The notes under the pieces: model-generated
What the model saw: only the letters and a program-made list of their open reading frames with translations
Told to the model about the DNA's origin: nothing
The model's database searches: none
IMG/VR virus record: IMGVR_UViG_3300032116_001531
Span: 1-21,168 of that record
Length of the DNA: 21,168 nucleotides
Source of the DNA: a virus
Strand: one strand, 5' to 3'
Program-made: the position numbers and the translations under genes
Shown here: piece by piece, positions 6,799-14,236 of the stretch
How positions within the stretch are numbered: position 1 is the stretch's first letter
Layout of the letters: each line of letters begins with the position of its first letter

Positions 6799-8360
6799 CA
6801 GATCACGCTGAAATCGCTTTTGATGATGGTATTGGAGCCGCGTTGCTCGCGCTCGCGACGGCGGGAAATCCCGATATTGGCCGCTTCCTCGATAATCACC
6901 GCGCGGCCGCGCATGCCAAGCACGGCATATTGAAGCGCATCCTGCACATCGGCGAATTTGTTCTTGAAGGGTTTGATGACTTCCGTGGAGCCGCTGGAAA
7001 CTTTCTTGTTGACGTAATGCGAAACGAAGCCTTTGCGCAGCATCTTGCAGCCTGGTGCGAGAAGAAGCATCGGCGTATGGGCATCGATCATGCGGGTGAG
7101 AAGCCCACGCACGCCGTCGAGCCGGATACCAATTTCATTGGAGGGTGCCGGCATGATGGTGACACTCAGCGCCAGCGACAGAGTTTCCATCCAGGCCAGT
7201 TCGCCCATGGAACGATCGGCCCCATACCAGCCGGCCGGATCACCCCATGCGCCGCCGATGATGGCCTTGGGGGAAACGGTGGCAAGCGCGACTTTGCACA
7301 TTTCGGCAAAGGTCGAGATATGCGTCACGCCATCCTTCTGCGGGACAACCTCAGCAAGTGACCGAATTTGGCCGGCCTCCGTTGACTGGAGGATGACCAT
7401 GGCCGGGTGGCCCGCCTGGTCAAAACCGAGATACACCGGCATTTGCGGATCGTAGGCCAGCGGTTCGGTCGAATAGTGGATCTGATCGTTGAATTCGGGG
7501 AAGACGATTTCCCCCTCGCGTGACGGGCCAAACTCGCCATGCACGAAGCGGCGCACCTCATGCGGCGGCCGCACCTTTGCATCGGTTTCATACTTGGCCC
7601 GCGTGACAGGCGGGAAAAACTCGGCATTCGGCGCGAGGCCGGAAGGCTGGCGGAAGAGGTTGAAGAACGGGTTTTTCTTGTCGATGCATTCCTCATGCAC
7701 CCAATGATCGACGTCAGGGGGGTTGAGCGAGCCCCACACGCGGCGCGGCAAGACCTGTTCGCCAGCCTCCATGCGCCGCACCAGCTCCGGCGTGAGATAT
7801 TGCCCGCCTGGATAACGACCCGTGCGCCCAAACAGGAAGGTTGGAGCCTTGCGTTCGAACAGGTCGATTTCGTCAAAGCATCCCCAGCTCGGCTGATAGC
7901 CGCGCATCATCGCCTCAATCGACACATCCCCCAGGCCAAAGAAATCCACGACCATTTCCAGCGCGATATTCTTGACCAGCGCGCGGAACGTGTAGCGGCC
8001 CGGCCGATCCTGCCCGCCCTCGAACTTGGCACCGGGAAAATCGCGCGGGAACACCGAAAACCAGCTGGGAAGCGTGTTCTTGTAAAGGTCGCGATAACTG
8101 TTTCGCAGGATGCAGCCATGGGCACGGATCACGCCATCATTGCAGATAGGCATGCGCAAGGTTTGGATCAGCGCGGTTTGCATGCTGGCCGTGGTCTTGC
8201 CCGAGCCTTCCGGCCCCATCAGCAGATCGCACGGCCCCTCCGAGAGCATGAAGGCCTGCGCGATCGGCTTCGGCGTGCGGAAATTCAGCCGGTTTGGGTC
8301 GTATTCGGTTGCCTTGTCCCAGTTCTCGAATTGTGGCGCGCCAAGCGGATCGTTTTCCAT
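6798..8360 (-). CDS. terL: Terminase large subunit (packaging ATPase/nuclease)
   Basis: This 520-aa protein is the DNA-packaging motor and headful or site-specific nuclease. The ATPase domain carries Walker A GPEGSGKT (49-56), Walker B WGCFDEID (159-166) and coupling motif SLNPP (211-215). The RNase H-like nuclease domain shows FDQAG (D314), GDPAG (D374) and FADVQDALQY (D471/D474), the three acidic positions expected. I place the start at the ATG at 8360 because GGAGG lies 8 bases upstream; a longer frame to 8432 has no comparable signal. The TGA of the upstream ORF overlaps this ATG (TGATG). Sequence style is that of terminases paired with T7-type portals. Confidence 0.92.
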   Translation of the reverse strand: MENDPLGAPQFENWDKATEYDPNRLNFRTPKPIAQAFMLSEGPCDLLMGPEGSGKTTASMQTALIQTLRMPICNDGVIRAHGCILRNSYRDLYKNTLPSWFSVFPRDFPGAKFEGGQDRPGRYTFRALVKNIALEMVVDFFGLGDVSIEAMMRGYQPSWGCFDEIDLFERKAPTFLFGRTGRYPGGQYLTPELVRRMEAGEQVLPRRVWGSLNPPDVDHWVHEECIDKKNPFFNLFRQPSGLAPNAEFFPPVTRAKYETDAKVRPPHEVRRFVHGEFGPSREGEIVFPEFNDQIHYSTEPLAYDPQMPVYLGFDQAGHPAMVILQSTEAGQIRSLAEVVPQKDGVTHISTFAEMCKVALATVSPKAIIGGAWGDPAGWYGADRSMGELAWMETLSLALSVTIMPAPSNEIGIRLDGVRGLLTRMIDAHTPMLLLAPGCKMLRKGFVSHYVNKKVSSGSTEVIKPFKNKFADVQDALQYAVLGMRGRAVIIEEAANIGISRRREREQRGSNTIIKSDFSVI

Positions 8361-8686
8361 CACCAGCCCCTCCAGAACCCAAACCCGAGCCCGATTGCGG
8401 CGATGCCCCACCCCGGCCCCAGCAGGAGCCAAGCCGAAAAGTTCGGTTTTTTTTGAAAATCGACTTCAGGGTGAGCCGGAAGGCCCCGAGGGGGGAGGGG
8501 CGCGCGCGCGTTTTGCCCCCCTCGCGCGCGCGTGGCCGGCGCGAAAACAGGGGGGGCGGGGGGTTGGCGCGAGGCGAGGCCAGGCGCGGCCGGAAACAGG
8601 GGGGACGGCGCGAAAATGCCATGCATCCTGCTGTTATAGCCGATAGCACATCGCTCATATGTGCCTGAAATCGTGCGGTTATTCAT
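8360..8686 (-). CDS. Putative Pro/Ala-rich protein with C-terminal membrane segment, between terS and terL
   Basis: This 108-aa frame starts at the ATG at 8686, which overlaps the small terminase stop by 8 bases. Its TGA overlaps the large terminase ATG, so the frame fits the operon exactly at both ends. The N-terminus (MNNRTISGTYERCAIGYNSR) is ordinary; residues 24-80 are Pro/Ala/Arg-rich low-complexity from a G/C homopolymer tract; residues about 84-106 (SAWLLLGPGWGIAAIGLGFG) form one plausible transmembrane helix. An A8 run on the coding strand (complement of 8447-8454) just before the helix could allow slippage. I do not recognise a family. The good junctions argue for a gene, but the low-complexity middle argues that part may be non-coding or structural DNA. 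Confidence 0.42.
   Translation of the reverse strand: MNNRTISGTYERCAIGYNSRMHGIFAPSPLFPAAPGLASRQPPAPPVFAPATRARGGQNARAPLPPRGLPAHPEVDFQKKPNFSAWLLLGPGWGIAAIGLGFGFWRGW
8488..8532. repeat. G/C homopolymer hairpin with (CG)n tracts
   Basis: GAGGGGGG (8488-8495) pairs with CCCCCCTC (8516-8523), and two copies of CGCGCGCGCG (8501-8510, 8523-8532) lie in and beside the loop. Further G-runs (8540-8553) follow, with two near-copies of GGCGCGAAAA nearby (8529-8538 and 8608-8617). The tract sits between the terminase genes. It could be a packaging-site structure or simply a GC slippage region. Confidence 0.4.
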
Positions 8687-9269
8687 CGTTCTGGCTCCGA
8701 TCGTCGGAACTTTCGACGGGATTTCCCGCCTCCGATGCCGCAAAGCGCGCTTGCTCCTGGTCGATCGCGATCAGGTCCAGGAAGCTCGAAGGCTCAAGGC
8801 CACCCTTAGCCACCTTCAACGCGGATGGATCGAGACCGCCCAGGTTCACGTTGATTTCCGGCCGCACCGCCTCGCCCTTGTCATCCTCTGCCGCGCGCTT
8901 GGCATGCTGATATGGCAACACCGCCTCTAGGCACGCCCTTTTGAAGAAGAGCACATCCATCAGCGTCATATCGTCCTTGATATGCAATTCGCGGCCGATT
9001 TCTTTCATTTCCCGCGCTAGATCGCGCGGATCAGCCATGCCCAACCGTGCCAGCTCATAGAGCGCATCCCCTAATCTGCGCTGGATGAAACCGGCCATTT
9101 CGGCCGTGCGGCGGTTCGGCCGGCCCGCGCGCCCGCCCAACGGCCGCGCCTTCAGCAGCGGCCCGGCCTCGCCCTCGAACAAATCCGGCGCGGCCGTGTG
9201 TGTGACAGTCGCCACCCCTGATTTTGCACCCTCGCGCTGATCGAGAACACCCTTTGGACCAGATGACAC
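8679..9269 (-). CDS. terS: Terminase small subunit
   Basis: This 196-aa protein probably selects phage DNA for packaging. I chose the GTG at 9269 because AGGGGG lies about 6 bases upstream; a TTG at 9293 in frame has no such signal. Residues 44-75 ('GGRAGRPNRRTAEMAGFIQRR') show the GGRxGxxNRRT motif followed by a helix that is common at the N-terminal DNA-binding part of small terminases of this type. A helical centre ('DDMTLMDVLFFKRACLEAVLPYQHAKRAA') and the 'EINVNLGG' strand resemble the oligomerisation region. The location next to the large terminase supports the call. Confidence 0.72.
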   Translation of the reverse strand: MSSGPKGVLDQREGAKSGVATVTHTAAPDLFEGEAGPLLKARPLGGRAGRPNRRTAEMAGFIQRRLGDALYELARLGMADPRDLAREMKEIGRELHIKDDMTLMDVLFFKRACLEAVLPYQHAKRAAEDDKGEAVRPEINVNLGGLDPSALKVAKGGLEPSSFLDLIAIDQEQARFAASEAGNPVESSDDRSQNDE

Positions 9270-9379
9270 GGAAAACCCCCTCACTTTGCGCAACGCCGGG
9301 CAAGATGGTTGCGATGGTTAGGCCGTCATAACCACTTCATAACCAGTTTTATGAAGCAATTTCAGAGACTTAATTATAT

Positions 9380-9462
9380 TGGTTGGTTGGTTAGGCTCTT
9401 TCTCTCTCTCTTGATGCGCGCATGTGCACATTAGCGCGCGCGCGCGAGTAACCAACCAACCA
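9380..9462. repeat. Nested inverted repeat (14-bp arms around a palindrome)
   Basis: The outer arms TGGTTGGTTGGTTA (9380-9393) and TAACCAACCAACCA (9449-9462) are perfect complements. Inside lie GCGCGC arms (9416-9421, 9434-9439) around the 10-bp palindrome ATGTGCACAT (9422-9431), and a CT-tract (9397-9412). The element could form a cruciform or a long RNA hairpin upstream of the terminase genes. Confidence 0.75.
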
Positions 9463-9597
9463 TTGCCATTAAGTCTTTGAAAATGCTCCTGAAAAAAGGT
9501 TGCGAGGCTCAATAACCATCTGCAACCAACCAACCAACCCCATGCCCGCAAGGCAGGCGCACCAATCGGCCCCCTATTCATCCCGTGGATTGGAGCG

Positions 9598-9608
9598 TGT
9601 TAAGTGGG
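9598..9608. repeat. 11-bp repeat TGTTAAGTGGG, copy 3
   Basis: Exact third copy, in the non-coding region upstream of the terminase genes. If these are sites for late transcription on the minus strand, this copy is placed to drive terS and terL, and copy 1 the capsid gene. That is inference. Confidence 0.6.
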
Positions 9609-9736
9609 CGGAATAGAAGCGCCGAAAAAAGGGTGCGGGATTGCGGAATAAGCGTGCCGCCTCAAAGGGTTCGGGCTCAAAATGGGTCTAAAAGCGGCAT
9701 CGCGCCTTCGCGCGATCACATGCGAGAGCCCTGCGA

Positions 9737-9779
9737 AACAGGATCGATGCGCGCGGCCCTTGGCCGCGCCGATCCTGTT
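9737..9779. terminator. Large hairpin after the antirepressor gene, possible terminator
   Basis: AACAGGATCG (9737-9746) pairs with CGATCCTGTT (9770-9779), and GCGCGGCC (9751-9758) with GGCCGCGC (9762-9769) around a 3-base loop. This makes an 18-bp stem with one 4-base bulge. It begins 15 bases past the antirepressor stop on the minus strand; only a short TTT follows the stem there. A termination role is likely from position, but the U-tract is weak. Confidence 0.5.
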
Positions 9780-9793
9780 CGCGAGATCAATCC

Positions 9794-10696
9794 TCAATCG
9801 AGGAGATGGGTGCTGCACTCGGCCATGGGGATGCTGGTCCCGTTGGCGATGCGCCGTCCCGGCCCGATGCGCTTCGGTCCGGTGGCATGGGCTCCGGGAA
9901 TGGCTTGCAGATGCTTCCGCCAATCCTCGCGCCCCACCATGATTTCCGCGAGGAACGGGCTGGCATTGGCCACCCACAAATGCGCTTCATCCACGCGCAA
10001 CCCGCACTCGAAAAGCGCTTTGCGAACAGCATCATCGCCGTTCAGCGCGGCATGCAGCGCATCTTCCACGCTCCATCGCGTGTCACCGATGGCGAGGCGC
10101 GCCTGCAACAGCCGCAGCAGCAGCAACCGGCCTTCATCCGGCTCGCCGCCGCGCCCGGCGCTGCATGGCAGGCCGAATTCGTGCCACAGCTTGCGGGCAT
10201 GGGCCACGCCGAGGTTCATGCGCGCCTCGCGCACGATATCGAGGCGCAGGCGCATCAGGCTCATGGGCTCGCCGCCCACCATGGGTTCGGGCGCGGCCGG
10301 CATGGCGGTTCCCAGCGGGCGCGGGGCGGCCAAGGGCTCGGGCTCGGGTTCCGCGCGATATTGGCCGGTCTGGCGGATGGAGGGGATCACCTCATGCGCC
10401 AGCCAGCGCTTGAAGCGCTCAGCCTCGCTCTTGCGCGAGGTAAACACCAGCCGATAGACGCCGGGTTCAGAGATGATCGTCATTTCCTGCGCGCCACCGC
10501 CGCGCTCAGAGCGTGAAAGGGGGTCGGCAGTAGCGACCCCCTTTTCGTCATCATCGAGCCGCCCCAGCGCGTCCTTGTGGTTCACCAGGTTGAGCACCCG
10601 GCACACGTCCTTACCCACAAACCACGGCGCACCGTCGCGCATCACCACGCGCACAAGGTCGTCATCGAAAACATAGGGGATTATCTGCGCGCTCAT
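9794..10696 (-). CDS. BRO-N domain antirepressor
   Basis: This 300-aa protein has a BRO-N domain at residues 8-112: 'VFDDDLVRVVMRDGAPWFVGKDVCRVLNL' then 'ALGRLDDDEKGV', 'MTIISEPGVYRLVFTSRKSEAERFKRWLAHEVIPSIRQTGQY'. This is the standard order (F..lRvv..dg.pwFvakDVc..Lg...n....l...ek.....st.gG.q....isE.GlY.Li..Srk.ea..Fk.Wv..evlPsIr.tG.Y). A Pro-rich linker leads to a C-terminal domain (145-300) that I do not recognise, though 'VREARMNLGVAHARKLWHEFGLP' is similar to phage regulatory C-termini. Such proteins bind and inactivate phage repressors. It stands alone between the late and early modules. The ATG at 10696 has AGGA about 9 bases upstream. Confidence 0.85.
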   Translation of the reverse strand: MSAQIIPYVFDDDLVRVVMRDGAPWFVGKDVCRVLNLVNHKDALGRLDDDEKGVATADPLSRSERGGGAQEMTIISEPGVYRLVFTSRKSEAERFKRWLAHEVIPSIRQTGQYRAEPEPEPLAAPRPLGTAMPAAPEPMVGGEPMSLMRLRLDIVREARMNLGVAHARKLWHEFGLPCSAGRGGEPDEGRLLLLRLLQARLAIGDTRWSVEDALHAALNGDDAVRKALFECGLRVDEAHLWVANASPFLAEIMVGREDWRKHLQAIPGAHATGPKRIGPGRRIANGTSIPMAECSTHLLD

Positions 10697-10958
10697 CGCC
10701 GCATTCCTTCTGCCAGAATGTGCGGAGCAGGATCGCGGCCGTTCTCAGGGCCGTCCGGCTCCGGGGCTGAAAACCGTGGCAGAAGACACGCCTCCACGCC
10801 TTTGGGCTTTCGCCTTGGACATGCGCATGGAGACCCCGGATGAGATCGGAATTCGAGACATATCGACTCTCGGAAACGCTTCTGCTTTTGATCGTGGAGG
10901 TTTTCAGGCTCCGCGCGCATCAGGATGTGCGTCGCCGCTTTTTGTCAAGGATCAGCGC
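10697..10958. promoter_or_regulatory. Divergent intergenic region between antirepressor and membrane protein gene
   Basis: These 262 bases separate a minus-strand gene from a plus-strand gene, so promoters for both probably lie here. I see no confident -35/-10 pair. A minus frame (10693-10920, 75 codons) ends with an ATGA overlap at the antirepressor start but has no ribosome binding site or recognisable protein character, so I do not call it a gene. Confidence 0.35.
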
Positions 10959-11387
10959 GTGTCGGACACCCCCAAATCTGTATCGCCGCCACGGGATAAA
11001 GAGCCGCTGACCGTTTTTGATTTGTACCCGCGCCAAACCACACTGGAAGATATCACTTTCGCCACCATGGACGACTTTCTCCACGCCGAGCGCATGGAAT
11101 TGCTCGTACTGGCAGGGCTCGCTATTGGCACGCTGGCTTGCGTCGCGCTCCTTTATTGGGTCATCCGGCGAATTCGGCGAGGCCAGATGTTCACAGGCTT
11201 AGCACCGCGCATAGATCGCGCTTACCACTTTTGCCTCTATGGCTCGGTGGCCTGCTTCTTCACAGCATCGTGGTTCGGCCGCCATGGCAATATCGTTGCC
11301 GTGGCGGCCGTTTTGCTGTTGGCGGCCGCCTTCGCATTGGCCGGCATGAATTGGTTCTTCAGCCGCCGAAAACCGCCTGGCGGCTGA
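10959..11387 (+). CDS. Three-helix membrane protein, opposite to the surrounding operons
   Basis: This 142-aa protein starts at the GTG at 10959, chosen for AAGGA 7 bases upstream. The frame is open upstream to 10776 but that part looks non-coding. A soluble acidic N-terminus of about 45 residues is followed by three likely membrane helices: residues about 47-69 (ELLVLAGLAIGTLACVALLY), about 88-106 (YHFCLYGSVACFFTASWF) and about 112-133 (IVAVAAVLLLAAAFALAGMN), each flanked by basic residues (RRIRRG, SRRK). No family is recognised. A lone gene on the other strand, between early and late modules, is typical of a lysogenic-conversion or superinfection-exclusion gene expressed from the prophage; that role is only inferred. 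Confidence 0.6.
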   Translation: MSDTPKSVSPPRDKEPLTVFDLYPRQTTLEDITFATMDDFLHAERMELLVLAGLAIGTLACVALLYWVIRRIRRGQMFTGLAPRIDRAYHFCLYGSVACFFTASWFGRHGNIVAVAAVLLLAAAFALAGMNWFFSRRKPPGG

Positions 11388-11388
11388 A
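11358..11388. terminator. Hairpin at convergent gene ends
   Basis: TTCAGCCGCC (11358-11367) pairs with GGCGGCTGAA (11379-11388) around an 11-base loop. The hairpin covers the stop codon of the plus-strand membrane gene and lies where the minus-strand early operon ends. No T-tract follows on either strand, so intrinsic termination is uncertain. Confidence 0.4.
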
Positions 11389-11453
11389 AATTGACCGGCA
11401 GTAAAATGATGTCGGCCGATCGGCGCGGCTCGCAGCTTGCGCACGGGCATTCG

Positions 11454-11765
11454 TCATCCATCGTGCGCGCCTTCCTTCATGGCCGCTTCGGCCTCGATCT
11501 TGATGCGATAGGCGCGCACGCGGAATTCATCCGCTTCCATCGCGCTCACATGCTTGAATTCGGCCGGCAAATCGGCTGACCACCCCGGAAACATTCGACC
11601 AGGCAGGAACACAATCCCGGCTTCAAGCAACGCTTGTAACCCCTGCTGCGCCCGCTCCATCTGCGCTTCCTTCACAAAGGCCAATTGCTCTTCCCAGGGT
11701 GGCGCGCCTTTCATTTCATCGGCCCGATGAATGCCCCGCGCGATCGTCTCCAGAATGTCAGGCAT
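11454..11765 (-). CDS. Hypothetical early protein (103 aa)
   Basis: The start is set at the ATG at 11765, which overlaps the upstream stop (TGATG). An in-frame ATG at 11780 lies inside that upstream gene and is less likely. The protein is mostly helical and charged ('ILETIARGIHRADEMKGAPPWEEQLAFVKEAQMERAQQGLQAL'), with a 'FPGWSADLPAEFKH' loop and a C-terminal Arg/Glu-rich helix. I recognise no family. It is the last confident gene of the long early operon, after the helicase. Confidence 0.55.
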   Translation of the reverse strand: MPDILETIARGIHRADEMKGAPPWEEQLAFVKEAQMERAQQGLQALLEAGIVFLPGRMFPGWSADLPAEFKHVSAMEADEFRVRAYRIKIEAEAAMKEGAHDG

Positions 11766-11926
11766 CACAATCCCGTCCATTTGGGTTGAACAAGCTCAAC
11801 CGTGACGATGCTTTGGGGATGCTCTTTGCGCAGACTGGCCGCGCATTTTTCTGCGCTGTCGCGCGTTTTGTAATGTCCGCGCCATGGCCGGCCATCGATA
11901 AACACACGAAATCGATGCTTACCCAT
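11765..11926 (-). CDS. Small hypothetical protein (53 aa) after the helicase gene
   Basis: This small gene reads MGKHRFRVFIDGRPWRGHYK... and ends QSIVTVELVQPKWTGL. Its ATG at 11926 overlaps the helicase stop by 8 bases, and its TGA overlaps the next ATG, so it fills the space between two genes exactly. The composition (basic start, alternating strand-like pattern V-x-I-x-G, a central Ala/Lys helix) looks like a real beta-alpha-beta mini-domain. The function is unknown. Confidence 0.6.
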   Translation of the reverse strand: MGKHRFRVFIDGRPWRGHYKTRDSAEKCAASLRKEHPQSIVTVELVQPKWTGL

Positions 11927-13856
11927 CAATCACGTCCTCCTGTTCAGCCCCGGTCGCCTCACGGTCGTAGCCGGCCAGATCGATAATCGTGCAGCGCTCC
12001 AGAACGCGGCCGATCTTCACATGCGGCGGAATATCCGGCCCCGTCAGCACCACATGCGCGGGCGCCTGGCGCAGGGTGCGGGTCCATGCGCCATCGCGCC
12101 ATTTGGTGCCAGAGAACAGCGCGTTCAGGCTTGGCCCCTTATGCGGCACGGCGAACAGGTAATGGGTTCGCCTGTCCTCATGCCGCCGCGCGAATTCGGC
12201 ATCCGCAAAAAGCGCATCCCGGAGCTTTTTCGCGCGCCCATCCTCCAGATCGATGATGCCAAGGCCCGCGCAGGCGAAGCGCTCGCGCACGGCTTTCGTG
12301 TCCATGTGCCCGGCTTCATGGTCCTTCAGCACCGCGCCCACGGTCGGCTTGTTGCCGTTGGTCCAGGCCACGATCGTTTGCGCCAGCAGGTGCTCCAGGC
12401 AGTTGCGCCAGTTGTCGGAAATCAGGCTTCTTTCATAGGCGGTTTTCTCGCGCATCCATTCGCCCAGCTGTTCCTCGCCGGCCGTCACCGGCAAGCCCGC
12501 ATCTTCCATGCCGGCATCGCCCAGCAGGGTTTGCGCCGAGGCGAGCAGGGTGCCGAATGTGTCGCCGAAACGCGCATCGAGCCCCGCGAGGCGAAACACC
12601 TTGCGCCACGCCACCAGATGCCCGTTGAATTCCTGCCACCCATCCATCAGCCGGCGCAGCAGCATGCGGCCGGTCTGGTGCGGATCATGCGGAAACTCGC
12701 TTGTCAGCGTTCCCGGCGCGAAGCGATCGAGATTGAAAATCGCCATGCGGGAATAATCTTGCGCCTCAAATTGCGGCGGGTTGATCGCGGCCGCGAAAAC
12801 CGGGCTTTGCAGGCGGAATTTCGTGCCCTTGTGATCCTGCCCGCCGCGCACGCGCAAGGAGCCTGAATACATCTGGCGGATCATCTCGATCAGCTGGTTG
12901 GCGCGTTGGTTGTTGTCGGCCTTTTGCTCGAATTCATCGAGCGCGATCGGCCGGCTATCCTGCCCGAGAATTTGCACAATGCCGGCCTCCGAAGCGTTGC
13001 CGGCATCGAGCATCGCATCGCCCAGCAAGGCCTTGATAAAGCCATGGCCTTCCATGCCGATCAGCGAGGATTTGCCCACGCCGCGATCGCCCACAATCAT
13101 CGAGAACGGCCGTTGCTCCAGCGCACCGGAATAGAACGCGCAGCCAATCGCGCCCAGCAGCAACACCGCATCCAGCTCGCGCCGCTGGAACCGCCAGGTC
13201 ATCAGGTGTTTCAGCACTTGAGGCCCAGGGCTGTCCTCGATCGGGATTTCATCCTGCCATGGCGCGAGAATGCCCGGCGCGGCCGCATAGAATTTCCCGC
13301 CCAGCATGCCGGGGTCGCGCTGTTTCAACTCGCCATCATGCACCACGAAAACCGCATCGCCGGCATGCCACACGAACAGCCCCGGAGATTGGCGGCCGGC
13401 CGCCCAGCCGCCACGGCCGCGCACCTTGTCTATGGGGTCGAACAGCCCTTGCCGCGCCGCCACATTCAGCAGGCAATTCCAAGCTTGCCGCGCCTCGACA
13501 TTCGAGAACACCGGCCCATCCTTGTTCACTTGCGGCCAATGGTGAAACACGAAATTGGAGTGCCCCTTGAACAAATCGAACAGCACCTCCGGCTTTCGCT
13601 TGGATGCCGGCACGCTGATGATCTGACCCAGGGTATCCACCACATGCATCACGTCCCCTTGCACGCCGAGAACGTTGATCGGGCAATTACCCGGCAACTT
13701 CTGGTCCGGGTAGCCGTCCCATTCGTTATAGTTGTAATGCCAATTGTCCTTACCCGGTCGTGGGCTCGAAACCTCACGCTCGCGCGAGCGCGTCATATCC
13801 GCGCTGATATCGCGAAAAAGCCCAACCAGCGTGCGAAGACCGTCAGAAATCGCCAC
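11919..13856 (-). CDS. AAA+ / SF3-like phage replicative helicase
   Basis: This 645-aa protein starts at a GTG (13856) with GAGG 6 bases upstream. The NTPase core lies in the centre: Walker A GDRGVGKSS (256-264), Walker B PIALDEFE (303-310) and a sensor-1-like AAINPP (356-361). The N-terminal 230 residues ('WHYNYNEWDGYPDQKLPGNCPINVLG', 'WHAGDAVFVVHDG') look like the start of phage/plasmid helicases that act with a separate primase. The C-terminal 200 residues probably form a helical and winged-helix region. The TOPRIM primase of the same operon lies about 800 bp upstream, so the two would form the replication fork machinery. Confidence 0.75.
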   Translation of the reverse strand: MAISDGLRTLVGLFRDISADMTRSREREVSSPRPGKDNWHYNYNEWDGYPDQKLPGNCPINVLGVQGDVMHVVDTLGQIISVPASKRKPEVLFDLFKGHSNFVFHHWPQVNKDGPVFSNVEARQAWNCLLNVAARQGLFDPIDKVRGRGGWAAGRQSPGLFVWHAGDAVFVVHDGELKQRDPGMLGGKFYAAAPGILAPWQDEIPIEDSPGPQVLKHLMTWRFQRRELDAVLLLGAIGCAFYSGALEQRPFSMIVGDRGVGKSSLIGMEGHGFIKALLGDAMLDAGNASEAGIVQILGQDSRPIALDEFEQKADNNQRANQLIEMIRQMYSGSLRVRGGQDHKGTKFRLQSPVFAAAINPPQFEAQDYSRMAIFNLDRFAPGTLTSEFPHDPHQTGRMLLRRLMDGWQEFNGHLVAWRKVFRLAGLDARFGDTFGTLLASAQTLLGDAGMEDAGLPVTAGEEQLGEWMREKTAYERSLISDNWRNCLEHLLAQTIVAWTNGNKPTVGAVLKDHEAGHMDTKAVRERFACAGLGIIDLEDGRAKKLRDALFADAEFARRHEDRRTHYLFAVPHKGPSLNALFSGTKWRDGAWTRTLRQAPAHVVLTGPDIPPHVKIGRVLERCTIIDLAGYDREATGAEQEDVIDG

Positions 13857-13864
13857 GTCAAACC

Positions 13865-14236
13865 TCAGCGATGAACCAGCTCTTCAAGCGTCGGTTGCTT
13901 GTCGTAGATCGTGGCATGCACGAAGCCCTCTTGCGGCTTGCGCTTGGCCGGCTTGGGCTCGGGCTTCAAGCCCTCATCCATGGCCACGAGCACGCGCGCG
14001 AAGACGCCGAAGGCGCGTTGCACGCTCCAGCCGGCATCGCACCACGCGCCCAGCCCGGCCGGAGCCTGGATCGATATCCAGAGCGTTTCCGGTTTCGTGT
14101 CCGGGTCGCGGCGCACAATCTCAGCCAGCTCCAGCACAAAGCGCGCCTGGTCGGCCGGCTTCACGCCGGGCAACCATTTTTCGATCACCAGAGCGGCCGC
14201 GCCGATTGCCACTTGCAGCGGGATATCGTCAGTCAT
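13865..14236 (-). CDS. Hypothetical early protein (123 aa)
   Basis: The ATG at 14236 has AAGGG 8 bases upstream and lies inside the last 8 bases of the preceding gene. The protein has an Ala-rich N-terminal helix (PLQVAIGAAALVIEKWLPG), 'ADQARFVLELAEIVRRDPD', a central 'TLWISIQAPAGLGAW' strand and a basic Pro/Lys hinge (KPEPKPAKRKP) before a short C-terminal tail. No family is recognised. It sits between primase and helicase genes, so a replication accessory role is possible but not shown. Confidence 0.55.
   Translation of the reverse strand: MTDDIPLQVAIGAAALVIEKWLPGVKPADQARFVLELAEIVRRDPDTKPETLWISIQAPAGLGAWCDAGWSVQRAFGVFARVLVAMDEGLKPEPKPAKRKPQEGFVHATIYDKQPTLEELVHR

Larger units (their letters stand above)
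9270..9793. other. Repeat-rich intergenic region between terS and antirepressor
   Basis: These 524 bases hold no convincing gene. The one long frame, 9318-9581 minus, is built largely on AACC repeats and has no good start signal. The region includes tandem CATAACCA boxes 11 bp apart (9327-9334, 9338-9345), a small CTTCAT/ATGAAG hairpin (9335-9340/9351-9356), an AT-rich stretch (9345-9380), a nested inverted repeat (9380-9462), four tandem AACC units (9524-9539), an 11-bp repeat copy (9598-9608), an ATCGCGC hairpin (9699-9716) and a large hairpin (9737-9779). The mix of iterated boxes and an AT-rich stretch suggests a control region, replication origin or packaging site. None is proven. Confidence 0.6.

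Noticed and set aside
9524-9539. Tandem AACC units considered as a CRISPR or short repeat array
   Set aside because: There are only four 4-base units and no spacers; at most iterons or slippage.
9318-9581. Minus frame of 87 codons in the terS-antirepressor gap
   Set aside because: Much of it is encoded by AACC/GGTT repeats, CT and GC tracts; there is no good start signal and no protein-like pattern.
10693-10920. Minus frame of 75 codons just upstream of the antirepressor
   Set aside because: The ATGA overlap is attractive, but it has no ribosome binding site and a composition that looks non-coding; more likely a promoter/leader region.
11237-11461. Minus frame of 74 codons (Cys-rich start) after the 103-aa gene
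   Set aside because: It runs antisense through the end of the membrane protein gene. A shorter ATGA-coupled frame of 32 codons (11359-11457) competes with it, so neither is convincing.
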